From Ilumatobacteraceae bacterium (lineage in GTDB: Bacteria; Actinomycetota; Acidimicrobiia; Acidimicrobiales; Ilumatobacteraceae), in NCBI GenBank assembly GCA_024643255.1, contig JAHENF010000001.1, positions 16,841 through 59,200 on the forward strand: a stretch of 42,360 nt of DNA. The letters are read 5' to 3'. Under the pieces are notes generated by a model, which was not told where the DNA came from, did not search any database, and saw nothing but the letters and a program-made list of their open reading frames with translations. A program made the position numbers and the translations under genes. Positions within the stretch are counted from its first letter, which is position 1; every line of letters begins with the position of its first letter. Below, piece after piece: positions 7,617-15,505 of the stretch.

Positions 7617-8417
7617 TCAGGTGTGCCGGATCGTCATGCCACCGTCGACGGCGATCGTGGCGCCGTTGACGAAACTCGACGACGGCAGACAGAGGTTGAG
7701 CGTCATGTGGGCGACCTCCTCGGGGATCCCGTAGCGGCGAAGCGGTACCCGTCGACGGGCGTAGGTGTCCTTGGCGTCCTGTGGGATCGCCTCGGTCATG
7801 CCGGTGTCGATCGGGCCGGGACAGATGCAGTTGACCGTCACCCCGTGCCGACCGAGTTCGACCGCCAGACTGCGGGTGAGCCCCGCGACGCCCGCTTTGG
7901 ACGCTGCGTAGGCGGCGAGTCCCGCGGTGGCAACGATCGATTCCGTCGAGGCGATGTTCACGATGCGGCCGGCGCCGGACGCGACGAGATGCGCCAACGC
8001 GAGGCGGATCAGCCGCGCGTGTGCCGTCAGGTTGACATCGATCGTCCTCGCCCAGTTGTCCTCGAATTCGTCCTCGTCCTGGAACGCCGAGGTGACCAGC
8101 GAGACGCCGGCGTTGTTGACGACGATGTCGAGCCGTCCCGCCCAGGCGATCGTTCCGTCGACGAGTACGCGCAGCTGCGACTGGTCGGCGACGTCGCAGA
8201 CGATGCCCAGTGCCGCGCCGTCGCCGTGCATCGCCGTGATCTCACCGACGACGGCGTCGACGCGGTCGACACCGAGGTCGGCGACCACCACCCGTGCACC
8301 TTCGTCGGCGAACAGGTGCGCCGTGGCGCGCCCCATTCCGCTCGCGCCGCCCGTGACGATCGCGACCCGCCCTTCGATCGAGCGCGACAACTCCGTCAGC
8401 CGCCCGGCCGCGCTCAC
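7617..8417 (-). CDS. Short-chain dehydrogenase/reductase (SDR), classical type
   Basis: A 266-residue NAD(P)-dependent oxidoreductase. The cofactor motif TGGASGMG is at ~22-29, an Asp ending beta-2 ('VVVADLGVD') suggests NAD preference, and NNAG, catalytic Ser ('NIASTES') and YAASK are all present. The C-terminus 'NGATIAVDGGMT' is typical. The start is taken as the GTG at 8415-8417, which overlaps the upstream gene's stop as GTGA. The frame stays open another 50 codons upstream, but that would lie inside the neighbouring gene and lacks family similarity. Coupling to the FMN-binding oxidase-like gene suggests a joint role. The substrate is unknown. Confidence 0.88.
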   Translation of the reverse strand: MSAAGRLTELSRSIEGRVAIVTGGASGMGRATAHLFADEGARVVVADLGVDRVDAVVGEITAMHGDGAALGIVCDVADQSQLRVLVDGTIAWAGRLDIVVNNAGVSLVTSAFQDEDEFEDNWARTIDVNLTAHARLIRLALAHLVASGAGRIVNIASTESIVATAGLAAYAASKAGVAGLTRSLAVELGRHGVTVNCICPGPIDTGMTEAIPQDAKDTYARRRVPLRRYGIPEEVAHMTLNLCLPSSSFVNGATIAVDGGMTIRHT

Positions 8418-8857
8418 GTTGCGGACCAGCGCTGCATCCCACCCATCCCGTACTGCTTCAGCACGAGTGCGCGCTCGACGGTGATCGCCAGGAACACGGT
8501 GTCGGGTGAGTCGTCGGGCCCACCGGGGGCGAACGCATTCAGGTCGTAGTCGAAGACTCCGGTCCACAGCCGACGCTTGGTCTCGACGTCGCCGAACACC
8601 TCGGCGGTCCCCCAGATCTCGACGCCGTCACCGTTCGCCGTCACCTGCCAGTGCATGGCCACGTCAGGATGCGCAGCGACGTTTCTGGCCTTCACCGACG
8701 ACGTGCCGATCATCACCCAGCACAGGTCGCCCTCCCAACAGGGATGGACGGGCACGACATCGGGCTTGCCGTCGGCTCCGACCGACGCGAGGTGCGCCCA
8801 CGGGCTGAGGCCGGCCGCCACCGACTTGACTTCTTCGAGTTCGATCTGTTCGCTCAT
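8414..8857 (-). CDS. Pyridoxamine 5'-phosphate oxidase-like split-barrel (FMN/F420-type) protein
   Basis: A 147-residue protein of the PNPOx-like split beta-barrel superfamily. Typical features are 'HLASVGADGKPDVVPVHPCWEGD', 'SSVKARNVAAHPDVAMHWQV', and a later strand with 'IWGTAEVFGDVETKRRLW'. Actinobacterial members often bind FMN or F420 and reduce small molecules. Which cofactor is used here cannot be told. The ATG at 8855-8857 (MSEQIELEEV) is chosen because TACTGT ends six bases upstream. Longer reading would cross the divergent queF promoter. The gene overlaps the SDR start by four bases. Confidence 0.82.
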   Translation of the reverse strand: MSEQIELEEVKSVAAGLSPWAHLASVGADGKPDVVPVHPCWEGDLCWVMIGTSSVKARNVAAHPDVAMHWQVTANGDGVEIWGTAEVFGDVETKRRLWTGVFDYDLNAFAPGGPDDSPDTVFLAITVERALVLKQYGMGGMQRWSAT

Positions 8858-8863
8858 CGCCGA

Positions 8864-8873
8864 ACAGTACCCT
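8864..8873. promoter_or_regulatory. Overlapping divergent -10 elements (TACTGT minus, TACCCT plus) for PNPOx-like gene and queF
   Basis: The minus-strand TACTGT occupies 8864-8869 and ends six bases before the ATG at 8857. The plus-strand TACCCT occupies 8868-8873 and ends seven bases before the queF ATG. The two hexamers share the TA at 8868-8869. The whole intergenic region is 23 bases. Confidence 0.6.
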
Positions 8874-8880
8874 CGTGCCC

Positions 8881-9249
8881 ATGTCGCTGACGGTCCTGGG
8901 CAACACGGTGCGTGAACCGATCGAGCACGTCGAGGTGTTCCCGGCACCGGCGCACGTCACGAGCGTCACGTTCACGAGCGATGAGCTCACCTCGATGTGT
9001 CCGGTGACCGAACAACCCGACCTGTCGACCGTCACGATCGAGTATGCGCCCGGCGAATGGTGCGTCGAATCCAAGAGCCTCAAGCTCTACCTGTGGGGTT
9101 TCCGCGACCGCGCCGTGTTCGCCGAGGCCCTCGCAGCCGAGATCGCCGGGGAGATCATGACGACGGCCAAGCCGGTCCGCGTCATCGTCACCCTGGTGCA
9201 GCGCCCGCGCGGCGGCATCGAAGTGAAGGCCGTCGCCCAGCTGCCGTGA
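8881..9249 (+). CDS. queF: NADPH-dependent 7-cyano-7-deazaguanine reductase (QueF, short type)
   Basis: A 122-residue T-fold enzyme that reduces preQ0 to preQ1 in queuosine tRNA modification. The nucleophilic Cys40 lies in FTSDELTSMCPVTEQPD, with the general acid Asp47 at the same seven-residue spacing as in Bacillus QueF. The NADPH/QueF signature E-S-K-S-L-K-L occupies 63-69. The length matches the unimodular (type I) subfamily. The ATG at 8881 is preferred over the GTG six bases earlier, because a TACCCT hexamer ends seven bases before the ATG. No queC, queD or queE is adjacent, so the rest of the pathway must be elsewhere or the cell must salvage preQ0. Confidence 0.95.
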   Translation: MSLTVLGNTVREPIEHVEVFPAPAHVTSVTFTSDELTSMCPVTEQPDLSTVTIEYAPGEWCVESKSLKLYLWGFRDRAVFAEALAAEIAGEIMTTAKPVRVIVTLVQRPRGGIEVKAVAQLP

Positions 9250-9271
9250 GCGGCGGTCGCTGACGCGTCGT

Positions 9272-10357
9272 TCAGGGGCGGATCTCGTAGAACGAATTGA
9301 CCGAGTGGTCCACGTCCAGCGTGCGAAAGCGCGTGAATCCGGCTGCGCCCGCCATCTCCCTCGCCCGCGACTCGGGCAGACCGAGCGTGCCGAGACCTGC
9401 ACCGTCGGGTGCCGAGAGCGCCGACGACATGCACGACAGCACGCTGATGCCGTACATCAGCGGCGCCATCGGGTTCTTGCGGACGTTCTCGGCGAACGTG
9501 TCGCGTCCCTTGATGTCGACGAGCAGCCAGACACCATCGGCCGACAACGACGCGGCGATGGCGTCGATCATCTCCTGCGGATGGGTCATGTCGTGGATGC
9601 AGTCGAACGTGGTCACGAGATCGACGGAGTGGTCATCGGGCAACGGTTCGGAACGCGGGTCGACGAAGCGGACGTTGGTCGCGCCGGCCTCCCGACGGCG
9701 ATGTTCGGCGCGATCGAGCGCATGCTGCGAGATGTCGTATCCGACGAACGTGCTGTTCGGGAACGCGGCTGCCATCAGGAGCACTGCACCACCGGCGCCG
9801 CACCCGATGTCGGCAATGGCGATCCCTGCTTCCAACCGTTCGACGACGCCATCGAGAGCCGGGAGCACCGTGGGGATCAGGTGGTGGCGGTTCCACGGCT
9901 CGAAGCTCCGCTCGATGCCGACGGCCCCCTCGGGGCCGTGGCTGTCGTAGTCGTGCCCGAGACCGGTTCGGAAGCTCTCGGGCATCACCTCGAGCGCGGC
10001 CATCGTCTGGGGGAATCGGTGGAACATCCCCATTCCGAACGCCGGCGAGTCGGGCGTTGCCAACACGGCAATCGCCTCGGGCGTCAGCCAGAAGCGCTCC
10101 GGCGTGCTGTCGGTGTCGACCGCGATCAAGGCGGCCGCGGCCTGGTTGTAGGCCCACTCGCGAACCCATCGCTCGTCGAGCCCACAACTCGTGGCGAGCG
10201 ACTCGGTGGTCATCGGTTCGTCCGCCGATGCCAGTGCTGCATAGAGCCCGAGACGGTCGCCGAGATGGATCATGCCGGCGGTGACGGCACCGCTGAGCTG
10301 CGTGAACACCGAGAACGAGTAGAGCTTGAGGCGGTCGGGATCGGGTGCATCGGCCAT
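9272..10357 (-). CDS. SAM-dependent methyltransferase with N-terminal winged helix (Rv2258c-like)
   Basis: 361 residues. The first ~90 form a winged-helix dimerisation/substrate module ('MIHLGDRLGLYAALAS...TTESLATSCGLDERWVREW'). The Rossmann methyltransferase core follows, with motif I 'IADIGCGAGGAVLLMA', an acidic residue after beta-2 ('FVGYDIS') and 'DLVTTFDCIHDM'. This architecture matches the actinobacterial Rv2258c family and small-molecule O- or C-methyltransferases. The substrate is unknown. The start is the ATG at 10355-10357 (MADAPDPDRL), with TACGGT ending six bases upstream. The frame is open for another ~120 codons, but that overlaps the neighbouring phosphatase gene on the same strand. 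It ends 22 bases from convergent queF. Confidence 0.87.
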   Translation of the reverse strand: MADAPDPDRLKLYSFSVFTQLSGAVTAGMIHLGDRLGLYAALASADEPMTTESLATSCGLDERWVREWAYNQAAAALIAVDTDSTPERFWLTPEAIAVLATPDSPAFGMGMFHRFPQTMAALEVMPESFRTGLGHDYDSHGPEGAVGIERSFEPWNRHHLIPTVLPALDGVVERLEAGIAIADIGCGAGGAVLLMAAAFPNSTFVGYDISQHALDRAEHRRREAGATNVRFVDPRSEPLPDDHSVDLVTTFDCIHDMTHPQEMIDAIAASLSADGVWLLVDIKGRDTFAENVRKNPMAPLMYGISVLSCMSSALSAPDGAGLGTLGLPESRAREMAGAAGFTRFRTLDVDHSVNSFYEIRP

Positions 10358-10363
10358 GCGCCG

Positions 10364-10369
10364 ACCGTA
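10364..10369 (-). promoter_or_regulatory. Candidate leaderless -10 (TACGGT) of the methyltransferase
   Basis: Ends six bases before the ATG at 10357. No Shine-Dalgarno is present between the phosphatase stop and this start. Confidence 0.5.
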
Positions 10370-10382
10370 GTGGCGCGCAGCG

Positions 10383-11060
10383 TCAGCGGGTGCGTTGGTC
10401 GGCTGCCAGGTGCTCGACGTCGCTGAGCTTCGACAATCCGAACGAGTAGCCGTCCTCGAGTTCCATCGCTTCCACCCGGCTGATCGAGGTGTGGCCGATG
10501 ACGAACCGGTCCCACTCCCACGGCGTCGGGTCCAACCCGAGCAGGTGCCCGATCGTGACGGAATTCGTCCCCGCGTGCGCGATGAGCGCGATCCGCGCGC
10601 CGGGCTCGGCGATGTGCCAGACGGGGAGATCCATCTCGGCACGCACGACGCCGCGATCGGCGAGGAACTGCGTCGCTCCGGCCCGGATCCGAGCGACGAA
10701 GTCACGCATCGACTCGCCCCCACTCAACCCGTGCCAGCGGTCTTCCGCCTTGCGACCCCTCAGCTCCGCGTACGCCTCCGCAGCCTTCTCCGCCGGCGTG
10801 CCGTGCCAGACCGGGTCGCGGATCTCCTCCAGCCAGGGGTCGATCGCCTCGGGGCGACCGAGCGCTTCGAGCAGTGGTGCGGCCGTCTGTCGGGCGCGCA
10901 GGAGCGGCGACACCAGGATCTCGTCGAACGGTTCCCGGCCGAGCGCGTCAGCGAGCAGGGCTGCCTGTCGGTGGCCGAGATCCGTGAGCGGGGGGTCGAC
11001 GACCGTCAGTCCCTCGCGGACCCACTCCGGCTCGCCATGTCGGATCAACACGATCTCCAT
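10383..11060 (-). CDS. Histidine phosphatase (phosphoglycerate mutase-like) family protein
   Basis: A 225-residue cytosolic phosphatase of the branch-1 histidine phosphatase family. The catalytic RHG is at residues 7-9 (MEIVLIRHGE), the phosphate-pocket arginine in 'SPLLRARQTAAPL', the acid residue in 'LEEIRDP', and the second catalytic His in 'IALIAHAGTN'. The family covers phosphoglycerate mutases, cobalamin/nucleotide phosphatases and others, and I cannot assign the substrate. The start is ATG 11058-11060, preceded by TACAGT eight bases upstream. It lies divergent from the DUF2510 protein and 25 bases upstream of the methyltransferase start. Confidence 0.87.
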   Translation of the reverse strand: MEIVLIRHGEPEWVREGLTVVDPPLTDLGHRQAALLADALGREPFDEILVSPLLRARQTAAPLLEALGRPEAIDPWLEEIRDPVWHGTPAEKAAEAYAELRGRKAEDRWHGLSGGESMRDFVARIRAGATQFLADRGVVRAEMDLPVWHIAEPGARIALIAHAGTNSVTIGHLLGLDPTPWEWDRFVIGHTSISRVEAMELEDGYSFGLSKLSDVEHLAADQRTR

Positions 11061-11068
11061 GGTCGACG

Positions 11069-11074
11069 ACTGTA
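11069..11074 (-). promoter_or_regulatory. Candidate leaderless -10 (TACAGT) of the histidine phosphatase
   Basis: Ends eight bases before the ATG at 11060, in the 43-base divergent gap shared with the gene at 11104. Confidence 0.5.
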
Positions 11075-11089
11075 CGGCCGCCACAGCGA

Positions 11090-11095
11090 TAGCTT
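11090..11095 (+). promoter_or_regulatory. Candidate leaderless -10 (TAGCTT) of the DUF2510 gene
   Basis: Ends eight bases before the GTG start at 11104. Confidence 0.45.
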
Positions 11096-11103
11096 GCGGC
11101 GCA

Positions 11104-11841
11104 GTGACGAACGAGACCGGTGCTGCTGCGGGCTGGTACGCAGATCCGACCGGCCGATACGAGCACCGGTACTACAACGGACGCACATGGACGGCCGACG
11201 TGTCGTCCGGTGGCGAGCGCTTCGTCGACCAACTGGGGCTGGCCCCGACGACCGCCACCAACCTGGCCGCCCAGACGGGCTCGCCCTCCGGAATCGGTAC
11301 CGCGGCCATGGTGCTCGGCATCATCGCGATCACGATCTCCTGGATGCCCTTCGTCGTGGTGCTCGGCCTGATCGCCGCATTGCTCGCGATCGTGTTCGGC
11401 TCGATCGGACTACATCGCTCCGCGCGCACCGGGAGCAGCCGTTCGGCGGCCGTCGTCGGTCTCGCAACCGGTGCCAGTGCCCTCGTGGCCGCGGTCATCG
11501 GGGTACTCCTCAGCGTGGCCGTACTCGACGCCTACGACAGCTACGTGCATCCTCAGCCGAACGAGACCACCGTCTCGGACTGCGCCCAGGCCGGATCGCG
11601 CGCGACGATGAAGGGCACGCTCACGAACACCGGTGACCGCACCGCCGACTACTCGGTGCTCGTCGGGTTCGTCCGACCGGGGACCGACAATGCCCACCGG
11701 TCGACGCGCATCACGCTCGAACAGGTCGAGCCAGGGGCGACCACGGACTTCGAGGCCCAGACACAGGTCGACCTCGATGCGGTCGACTGCGTGATCCTCG
11801 AGGTGAACGGACCGCTCCCCTTCGGCGTCGCCGTCGACTGA
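11104..11841 (+). CDS. DUF2510 membrane protein with C-terminal FxLYD-like domain
   Basis: 245 residues. Residues ~10-30 are a DUF2510 module (GWYADPTGRYEHRYYNGRTWT, with the aromatic/Gly/Asp-Pro pattern). Hydrophobic helices follow at ~63-104 (two) and ~116-142. The C-terminal 95 residues are a secreted-type beta domain: 'GTLTNTGDRTADYSVLVGF', then 'VEPGATTDFEAQ' and paired cysteines at ~160 and near the end. This pattern resembles FxLYD/Ig-like domains that model tissue-type beta sandwiches. The role is unknown. DUF2510 proteins are common small envelope proteins in Actinobacteria. The start is GTG with TAGCTT eight bases upstream. It converges on the ABC exporter with an 11-base gap. Confidence 0.8.
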   Translation: MTNETGAAAGWYADPTGRYEHRYYNGRTWTADVSSGGERFVDQLGLAPTTATNLAAQTGSPSGIGTAAMVLGIIAITISWMPFVVVLGLIAALLAIVFGSIGLHRSARTGSSRSAAVVGLATGASALVAAVIGVLLSVAVLDAYDSYVHPQPNETTVSDCAQAGSRATMKGTLTNTGDRTADYSVLVGFVRPGTDNAHRSTRITLEQVEPGATTDFEAQTQVDLDAVDCVILEVNGPLPFGVAVD

Positions 11842-11852
11842 GCTCCGCAGCT

Positions 11853-13676
11853 TCACACGGTCGTGGCCGATACCCACGCATCGTAGAGGCGTCGGTACGC
11901 ACCGTCGTGCTTGATCAGTTCGTCGTGGTGACCGTCCTCGACGAGCCGGCCGTGGTCGAGCACCAGCACCCGGTCAGCACGTGCGGCCGTCGACAACCGG
12001 TGGGCAATCGCAATGGTCGTACGCGAGGCCGCGAGCCGTTCGAGCGCTCTCGCGATGCGCACTTCGGTGAGCGCGTCGACCGACGACGTGGCCTCGTCGA
12101 GGACCAGCACGTCGGGATCGGCGAGTCCTGCTCGCAGGAGGGCGACGAGTTGTCGCTCACCCGCGGACAGCTGGTCGCCACGCTCCCCGACACGGGTGCG
12201 CAGACCGTCGGGAAGTGAGTCGACCCAGTCCTGCACACCGAGATCGGTGACCACGCGCTCGACGTCGACCGGTTTCGCATCCTCCCAGGCGAACGCGATG
12301 TTCGCCGCGACCGTGTCATCGAACAGGAACGGCTCCTGTGAGACGACGACGAGTCGACTGCGTAGTTCGGCGCGGCCGACGCGCCGCAACGGGACGCCAC
12401 CGAGGTCGATCTCACCGATCGTCGGGTCGGCGAATCGAGCGATCAGCCGGCCCAGCGTGGTCTTGCCGGAACCGGTCGAGCCGACCAACGCCACCTGCTG
12501 ACCGGCGGGAATCGTGATGTCGAGGTGCTTGAGCACCGCGGTGTCGGACGACTCGTCGCTCCGGCTGCGATAGGCGAAGGTGACGTCGCGGATGTCGATC
12601 TGGAGCTGACCGACCGGCAGCGGTATCGGATCGTCGGGCTCGGGCGGCCCGAGCGGCATGTCGAGCACGGACAGCACCCGTCGAAGGCCGGCAACGGCCA
12701 TCTGGGTCGTGTCGATCACCTCGGTGAATTCGGCGATCGGCTCGAGGAATCGATAGGTGAGGAAGATGAAGCCGATCAGCGCACCGGCCGAGAGTCCACT
12801 CGCCGGGCCGAGCAAGACCCCGACACCCACCACCGCACAGACGGTGAGGGCGGAGAAGACCTCGCCGGACGGGAAGAGAAACGCACCGAGTCGGGCCGCA
12901 CGGATCTGCGCGACGGTCTTGACCTCGACGGACCGCGCGACGTCGGCCTGCATCTTCGATCCGGCCCCGTACACCCGGATCGTCGGCGCGCCCGACACCA
13001 CCTCGGCGACCGAGCCGAGCATCTGCCCGTTGCCGTGCCGAGCCGCGTCGTAAGCGACCAGGAGCCGTGCCTGGACGGCGCGCAGCACGAAGATCAGCGG
13101 AAACGACACGACGAACGCGACGAGTGCGAGCTGCCAGTTGATCGCCAACATCACGCCAGCGACGATCACCATCAACGTGCCGTCGACCAGCCAGGCGAGG
13201 CCCCCCCACTGGAAGAACTGGGCCAACGTCTCGATGTCGCTCGTCACCCGAGCAACGAGGCCACCGCGACGCTCGTCGTTGTGATCGGCGAGGCTCAGCT
13301 GGTGGATGTGGCTGATCAGGCGGACCCGGAGGTCGTGCAACGCCCGTTCGCTGCGCACGCCGAGCCGGAGCGCCGCGTACCGGAAGGCAACCCCCGACAG
13401 GACGACGGCGATCGCTGCGGCGATCGCCATCTGAACGATGACGTCCATGTTGACGCCTTGATCGGACAGCCCGCGGTCGATGGCCTGCTGGATCAGCAGG
13501 GGGACGACCACGCGGCCGGCGGCGCCGATCGCCGCGAGCACCCAGGTGAGGCCGAGCCCCTGGCGCAGTACCGGGGCGGTCCGCAGACCTCGACCGATGG
13601 TCCTGACCGCCGAGTCCTGGTTCGTCGGCGTCATCGTGCCGGCCTTCGCGGCCAGTGACGGATCGACGAGGCTCAC
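11853..13676 (-). CDS. ABC exporter half-transporter, subunit with canonical catalytic Glu
   Basis: A 607-residue type IV ABC exporter: a six-helix membrane domain (~40-320) fused to an ATPase (~355-600). Walker A GSTGSGKT is at 399-406, Walker B with the catalytic Glu528 (VLVLDEATSS), and the H-loop His559 (AIAHRLST). Its signature is LSAGE (503-507) rather than LSGGQ. It starts with GTG at 13674-13676, overlapping the upstream ABC gene's stop as GTGA, so the two are co-translated and most likely form a heterodimer. The family includes multidrug and lipid exporters. The cargo is unknown. The only neighbours are unlinked genes, so the context does not help. Confidence 0.92.
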   Translation of the reverse strand: MSLVDPSLAAKAGTMTPTNQDSAVRTIGRGLRTAPVLRQGLGLTWVLAAIGAAGRVVVPLLIQQAIDRGLSDQGVNMDVIVQMAIAAAIAVVLSGVAFRYAALRLGVRSERALHDLRVRLISHIHQLSLADHNDERRGGLVARVTSDIETLAQFFQWGGLAWLVDGTLMVIVAGVMLAINWQLALVAFVVSFPLIFVLRAVQARLLVAYDAARHGNGQMLGSVAEVVSGAPTIRVYGAGSKMQADVARSVEVKTVAQIRAARLGAFLFPSGEVFSALTVCAVVGVGVLLGPASGLSAGALIGFIFLTYRFLEPIAEFTEVIDTTQMAVAGLRRVLSVLDMPLGPPEPDDPIPLPVGQLQIDIRDVTFAYRSRSDESSDTAVLKHLDITIPAGQQVALVGSTGSGKTTLGRLIARFADPTIGEIDLGGVPLRRVGRAELRSRLVVVSQEPFLFDDTVAANIAFAWEDAKPVDVERVVTDLGVQDWVDSLPDGLRTRVGERGDQLSAGERQLVALLRAGLADPDVLVLDEATSSVDALTEVRIARALERLAASRTTIAIAHRLSTAARADRVLVLDHGRLVEDGHHDELIKHDGAYRRLYDAWVSATTV

Positions 13677-15463
13677 GACCGCACCGCCTCGCGCTCGTCG
13701 GCGCCGCGATCCGACTCGAACGCCTCGACGAGCTCGCGGTATGCCGCGACCGATTCCATCAGCTGTTCGTGCGTGCCATGCGCCGCGACCCGTCCGTCGG
13801 CGACGAACACGACGTCATCGGCGAGCGCGATCGTCGAGGGTCGCGAGGCGACCATGAGCACCGACGAGTCGACGAGCTCCCGGCGCAGGTTCTCCAGGAC
13901 CACGGCCTCGGTGGCCGGATCGAGCGCCGAGGTCGTGTCGTCCAACACAAGGACAGAGGGGTGGCGGACCAGCGCGCGTGCCAACGCGAGTCGCTGACGT
14001 TGTCCACCGCTCAGGCTCACGCCGCGCTCACCGACGACGGTGTCGAGACGCTGAGGCAGTCGCTCGACGAACTCCTTCGCTGCCGCGAGATCGATCGCGT
14101 GCCAGATCTCCTCGTCGGTGAACCGTCGCCCGAGTTCGATGTTGTCGCGCACCGTCCCGCCCATCAGGAACGGCTCCTGGAAGACGATGCATCGTTCACC
14201 GGCGTTCAATGCCACACCGCCGATCGTGGGGCCGACCAGCCCGATCGCCAGCTGGGCGATCGTCGACTTGCCCGAACCGGTGGGGCCGACCAGCGCCGTG
14301 ACGTTGCCGTGCGGCAGTGCCAGGGTCACGTCGGTGACCGTCGGCGGACCGTCGGCCTCGTGGGCGAAGCAGACGCCGTCGAACCCGATGCCGATGCCGT
14401 CGGATGGCTCCACGATGTTGTCGACGGGATCGGTCTCGAGCGGTTCGTTCAGCACGGTCTGGATGCGGTTCCAGGCGGCGATCGAACGGGGCAGCTCCGA
14501 CAGTGCGAAGCCGATCAGACGCAGCGGGAACACGAGCAGGGTGAACAGGAAGATCACACCGGACAGCTCGCCGATCGACAACTCGCCGGAGCGCACCCGG
14601 ATCGAGCCGATGACCACGAGCAGGATGTTGGTGAGCGACGGGATCACGTCGAGGAACGCCTCGAACCAACTCCGCAACCGCAACGCGCGCACGCGTGATG
14701 CTCTGACCTGGTCGGCGAGACCTGACAGCCGCTCCGTCTCGCGTTCCTCGGCGCCATACGACTTCACGAGCTGGACGCCCTCGAAACTCTCGTGCACGCC
14801 CGCCGAGAACTCACCGAGCTGGTGCTGGGCGCGCGCGAAGTGCGCCGAAACCGAACGTTCGTAGACCACGTTCGTCGTCACGAGCAGCGGGAAGACGATC
14901 ACGGCCACCAGGCCGAGTGGAGGATCGATGAAGAGCATCCAGATCGTCGAAACGATCACCATCACCACGGTTCCGGACGCGAACGGGATCGGAGCGATCA
15001 CACTGACCGTCGATTCGGCATCCACGCCGGCGCGGGCGACCAGGTCACCATCCGGGCGCCGGTTGTGCCAACTCATCGGCTGTCGGACGTATCGATCGAC
15101 GACGTCGTTGGTCAACATCTGGGCGATCCGCCACATCGTGATCGAGGCATAACTCCGCCTGATCACGATGGCCGTGGCTCGGAGTACGCCGATGCCGAGC
15201 ACCATCGCCACACCCGTGAGGAACGTGGCCAGCGCGACCTCGCCCTCCTCGAAACGAGGCAGGATCACGTTGTCGATCACCCAGCTGATCGCGAAGCTCG
15301 AGGCGACAGTCAGCATCGCGAACACCGCCGCCCCACCGACGGCGGTGCCGAACAGTTTCGGCTGCATCTTGACCATCGACCAGATGAAACGCGCGTTCCG
15401 GCGCGCGCGCTCCCCTGCACCGATCTGCTCGTCGAGCTCCTCGCTGTCGGCCGGGTCGGTCAC
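13673..15463 (-). CDS. ABC exporter half-transporter, subunit with degenerate ATPase site
   Basis: A 596-residue six-helix plus ATPase fusion, partner of the gene at 11853. Walker A GPTGSGKST (393-401) and signature LSGGQRQR (484-491) are intact. However, the residue after Walker B is Asp509 (VLVLDDTTSALD) where Glu is usual, and the H-loop His is Ser540 (VASRPST). These are the marks of the non-catalytic half in heterodimeric exporters such as TM287/288. The degenerate nucleotide site would pair this Walker B with the partner's LSAGE signature. The start is GTG 15461-15463. The hexamer TAGAAA six bases upstream is only a weak promoter candidate. It is divergent from the small membrane protein at 15506. 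Confidence 0.92.
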   Translation of the reverse strand: MTDPADSEELDEQIGAGERARRNARFIWSMVKMQPKLFGTAVGGAAVFAMLTVASSFAISWVIDNVILPRFEEGEVALATFLTGVAMVLGIGVLRATAIVIRRSYASITMWRIAQMLTNDVVDRYVRQPMSWHNRRPDGDLVARAGVDAESTVSVIAPIPFASGTVVMVIVSTIWMLFIDPPLGLVAVIVFPLLVTTNVVYERSVSAHFARAQHQLGEFSAGVHESFEGVQLVKSYGAEERETERLSGLADQVRASRVRALRLRSWFEAFLDVIPSLTNILLVVIGSIRVRSGELSIGELSGVIFLFTLLVFPLRLIGFALSELPRSIAAWNRIQTVLNEPLETDPVDNIVEPSDGIGIGFDGVCFAHEADGPPTVTDVTLALPHGNVTALVGPTGSGKSTIAQLAIGLVGPTIGGVALNAGERCIVFQEPFLMGGTVRDNIELGRRFTDEEIWHAIDLAAAKEFVERLPQRLDTVVGERGVSLSGGQRQRLALARALVRHPSVLVLDDTTSALDPATEAVVLENLRRELVDSSVLMVASRPSTIALADDVVFVADGRVAAHGTHEQLMESVAAYRELVEAFESDRGADEREAVRS

Positions 15464-15492
15464 AGGACGTTTCTACCAGCGGGTACCGGGCA

Positions 15493-15498
15493 TATCGT
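15493..15498 (+). promoter_or_regulatory. Candidate leaderless -10 (TATCGT) of the gene at 15506
   Basis: Ends seven bases before the GTG start, within the 42-base divergent gap with the ABC exporter. Confidence 0.5.
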
Positions 15499-15505
15499 CA
15501 ACGAT

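Noticed and set aside
8418..8567. Longer SDR start adding 50 residues
   Set aside because: The extension overlaps the conserved PNPOx-like gene in another frame and is basic and non-conserved. The GTGA junction is the natural start.
15470..15475. TAGAAA as the -10 of the ABC exporter operon
   Set aside because: Spacing (six bases) fits, but the last base is not T. Left out as a feature because the consensus is poor.
14792..15505. Upstream extension of the membrane-protein gene at 15506 into the ABC exporter
   Set aside because: The frame stays open, but is antisense to the conserved exporter N-terminal region. GTG 15506, with TATCGT seven bases upstream, gives a sensible protein.
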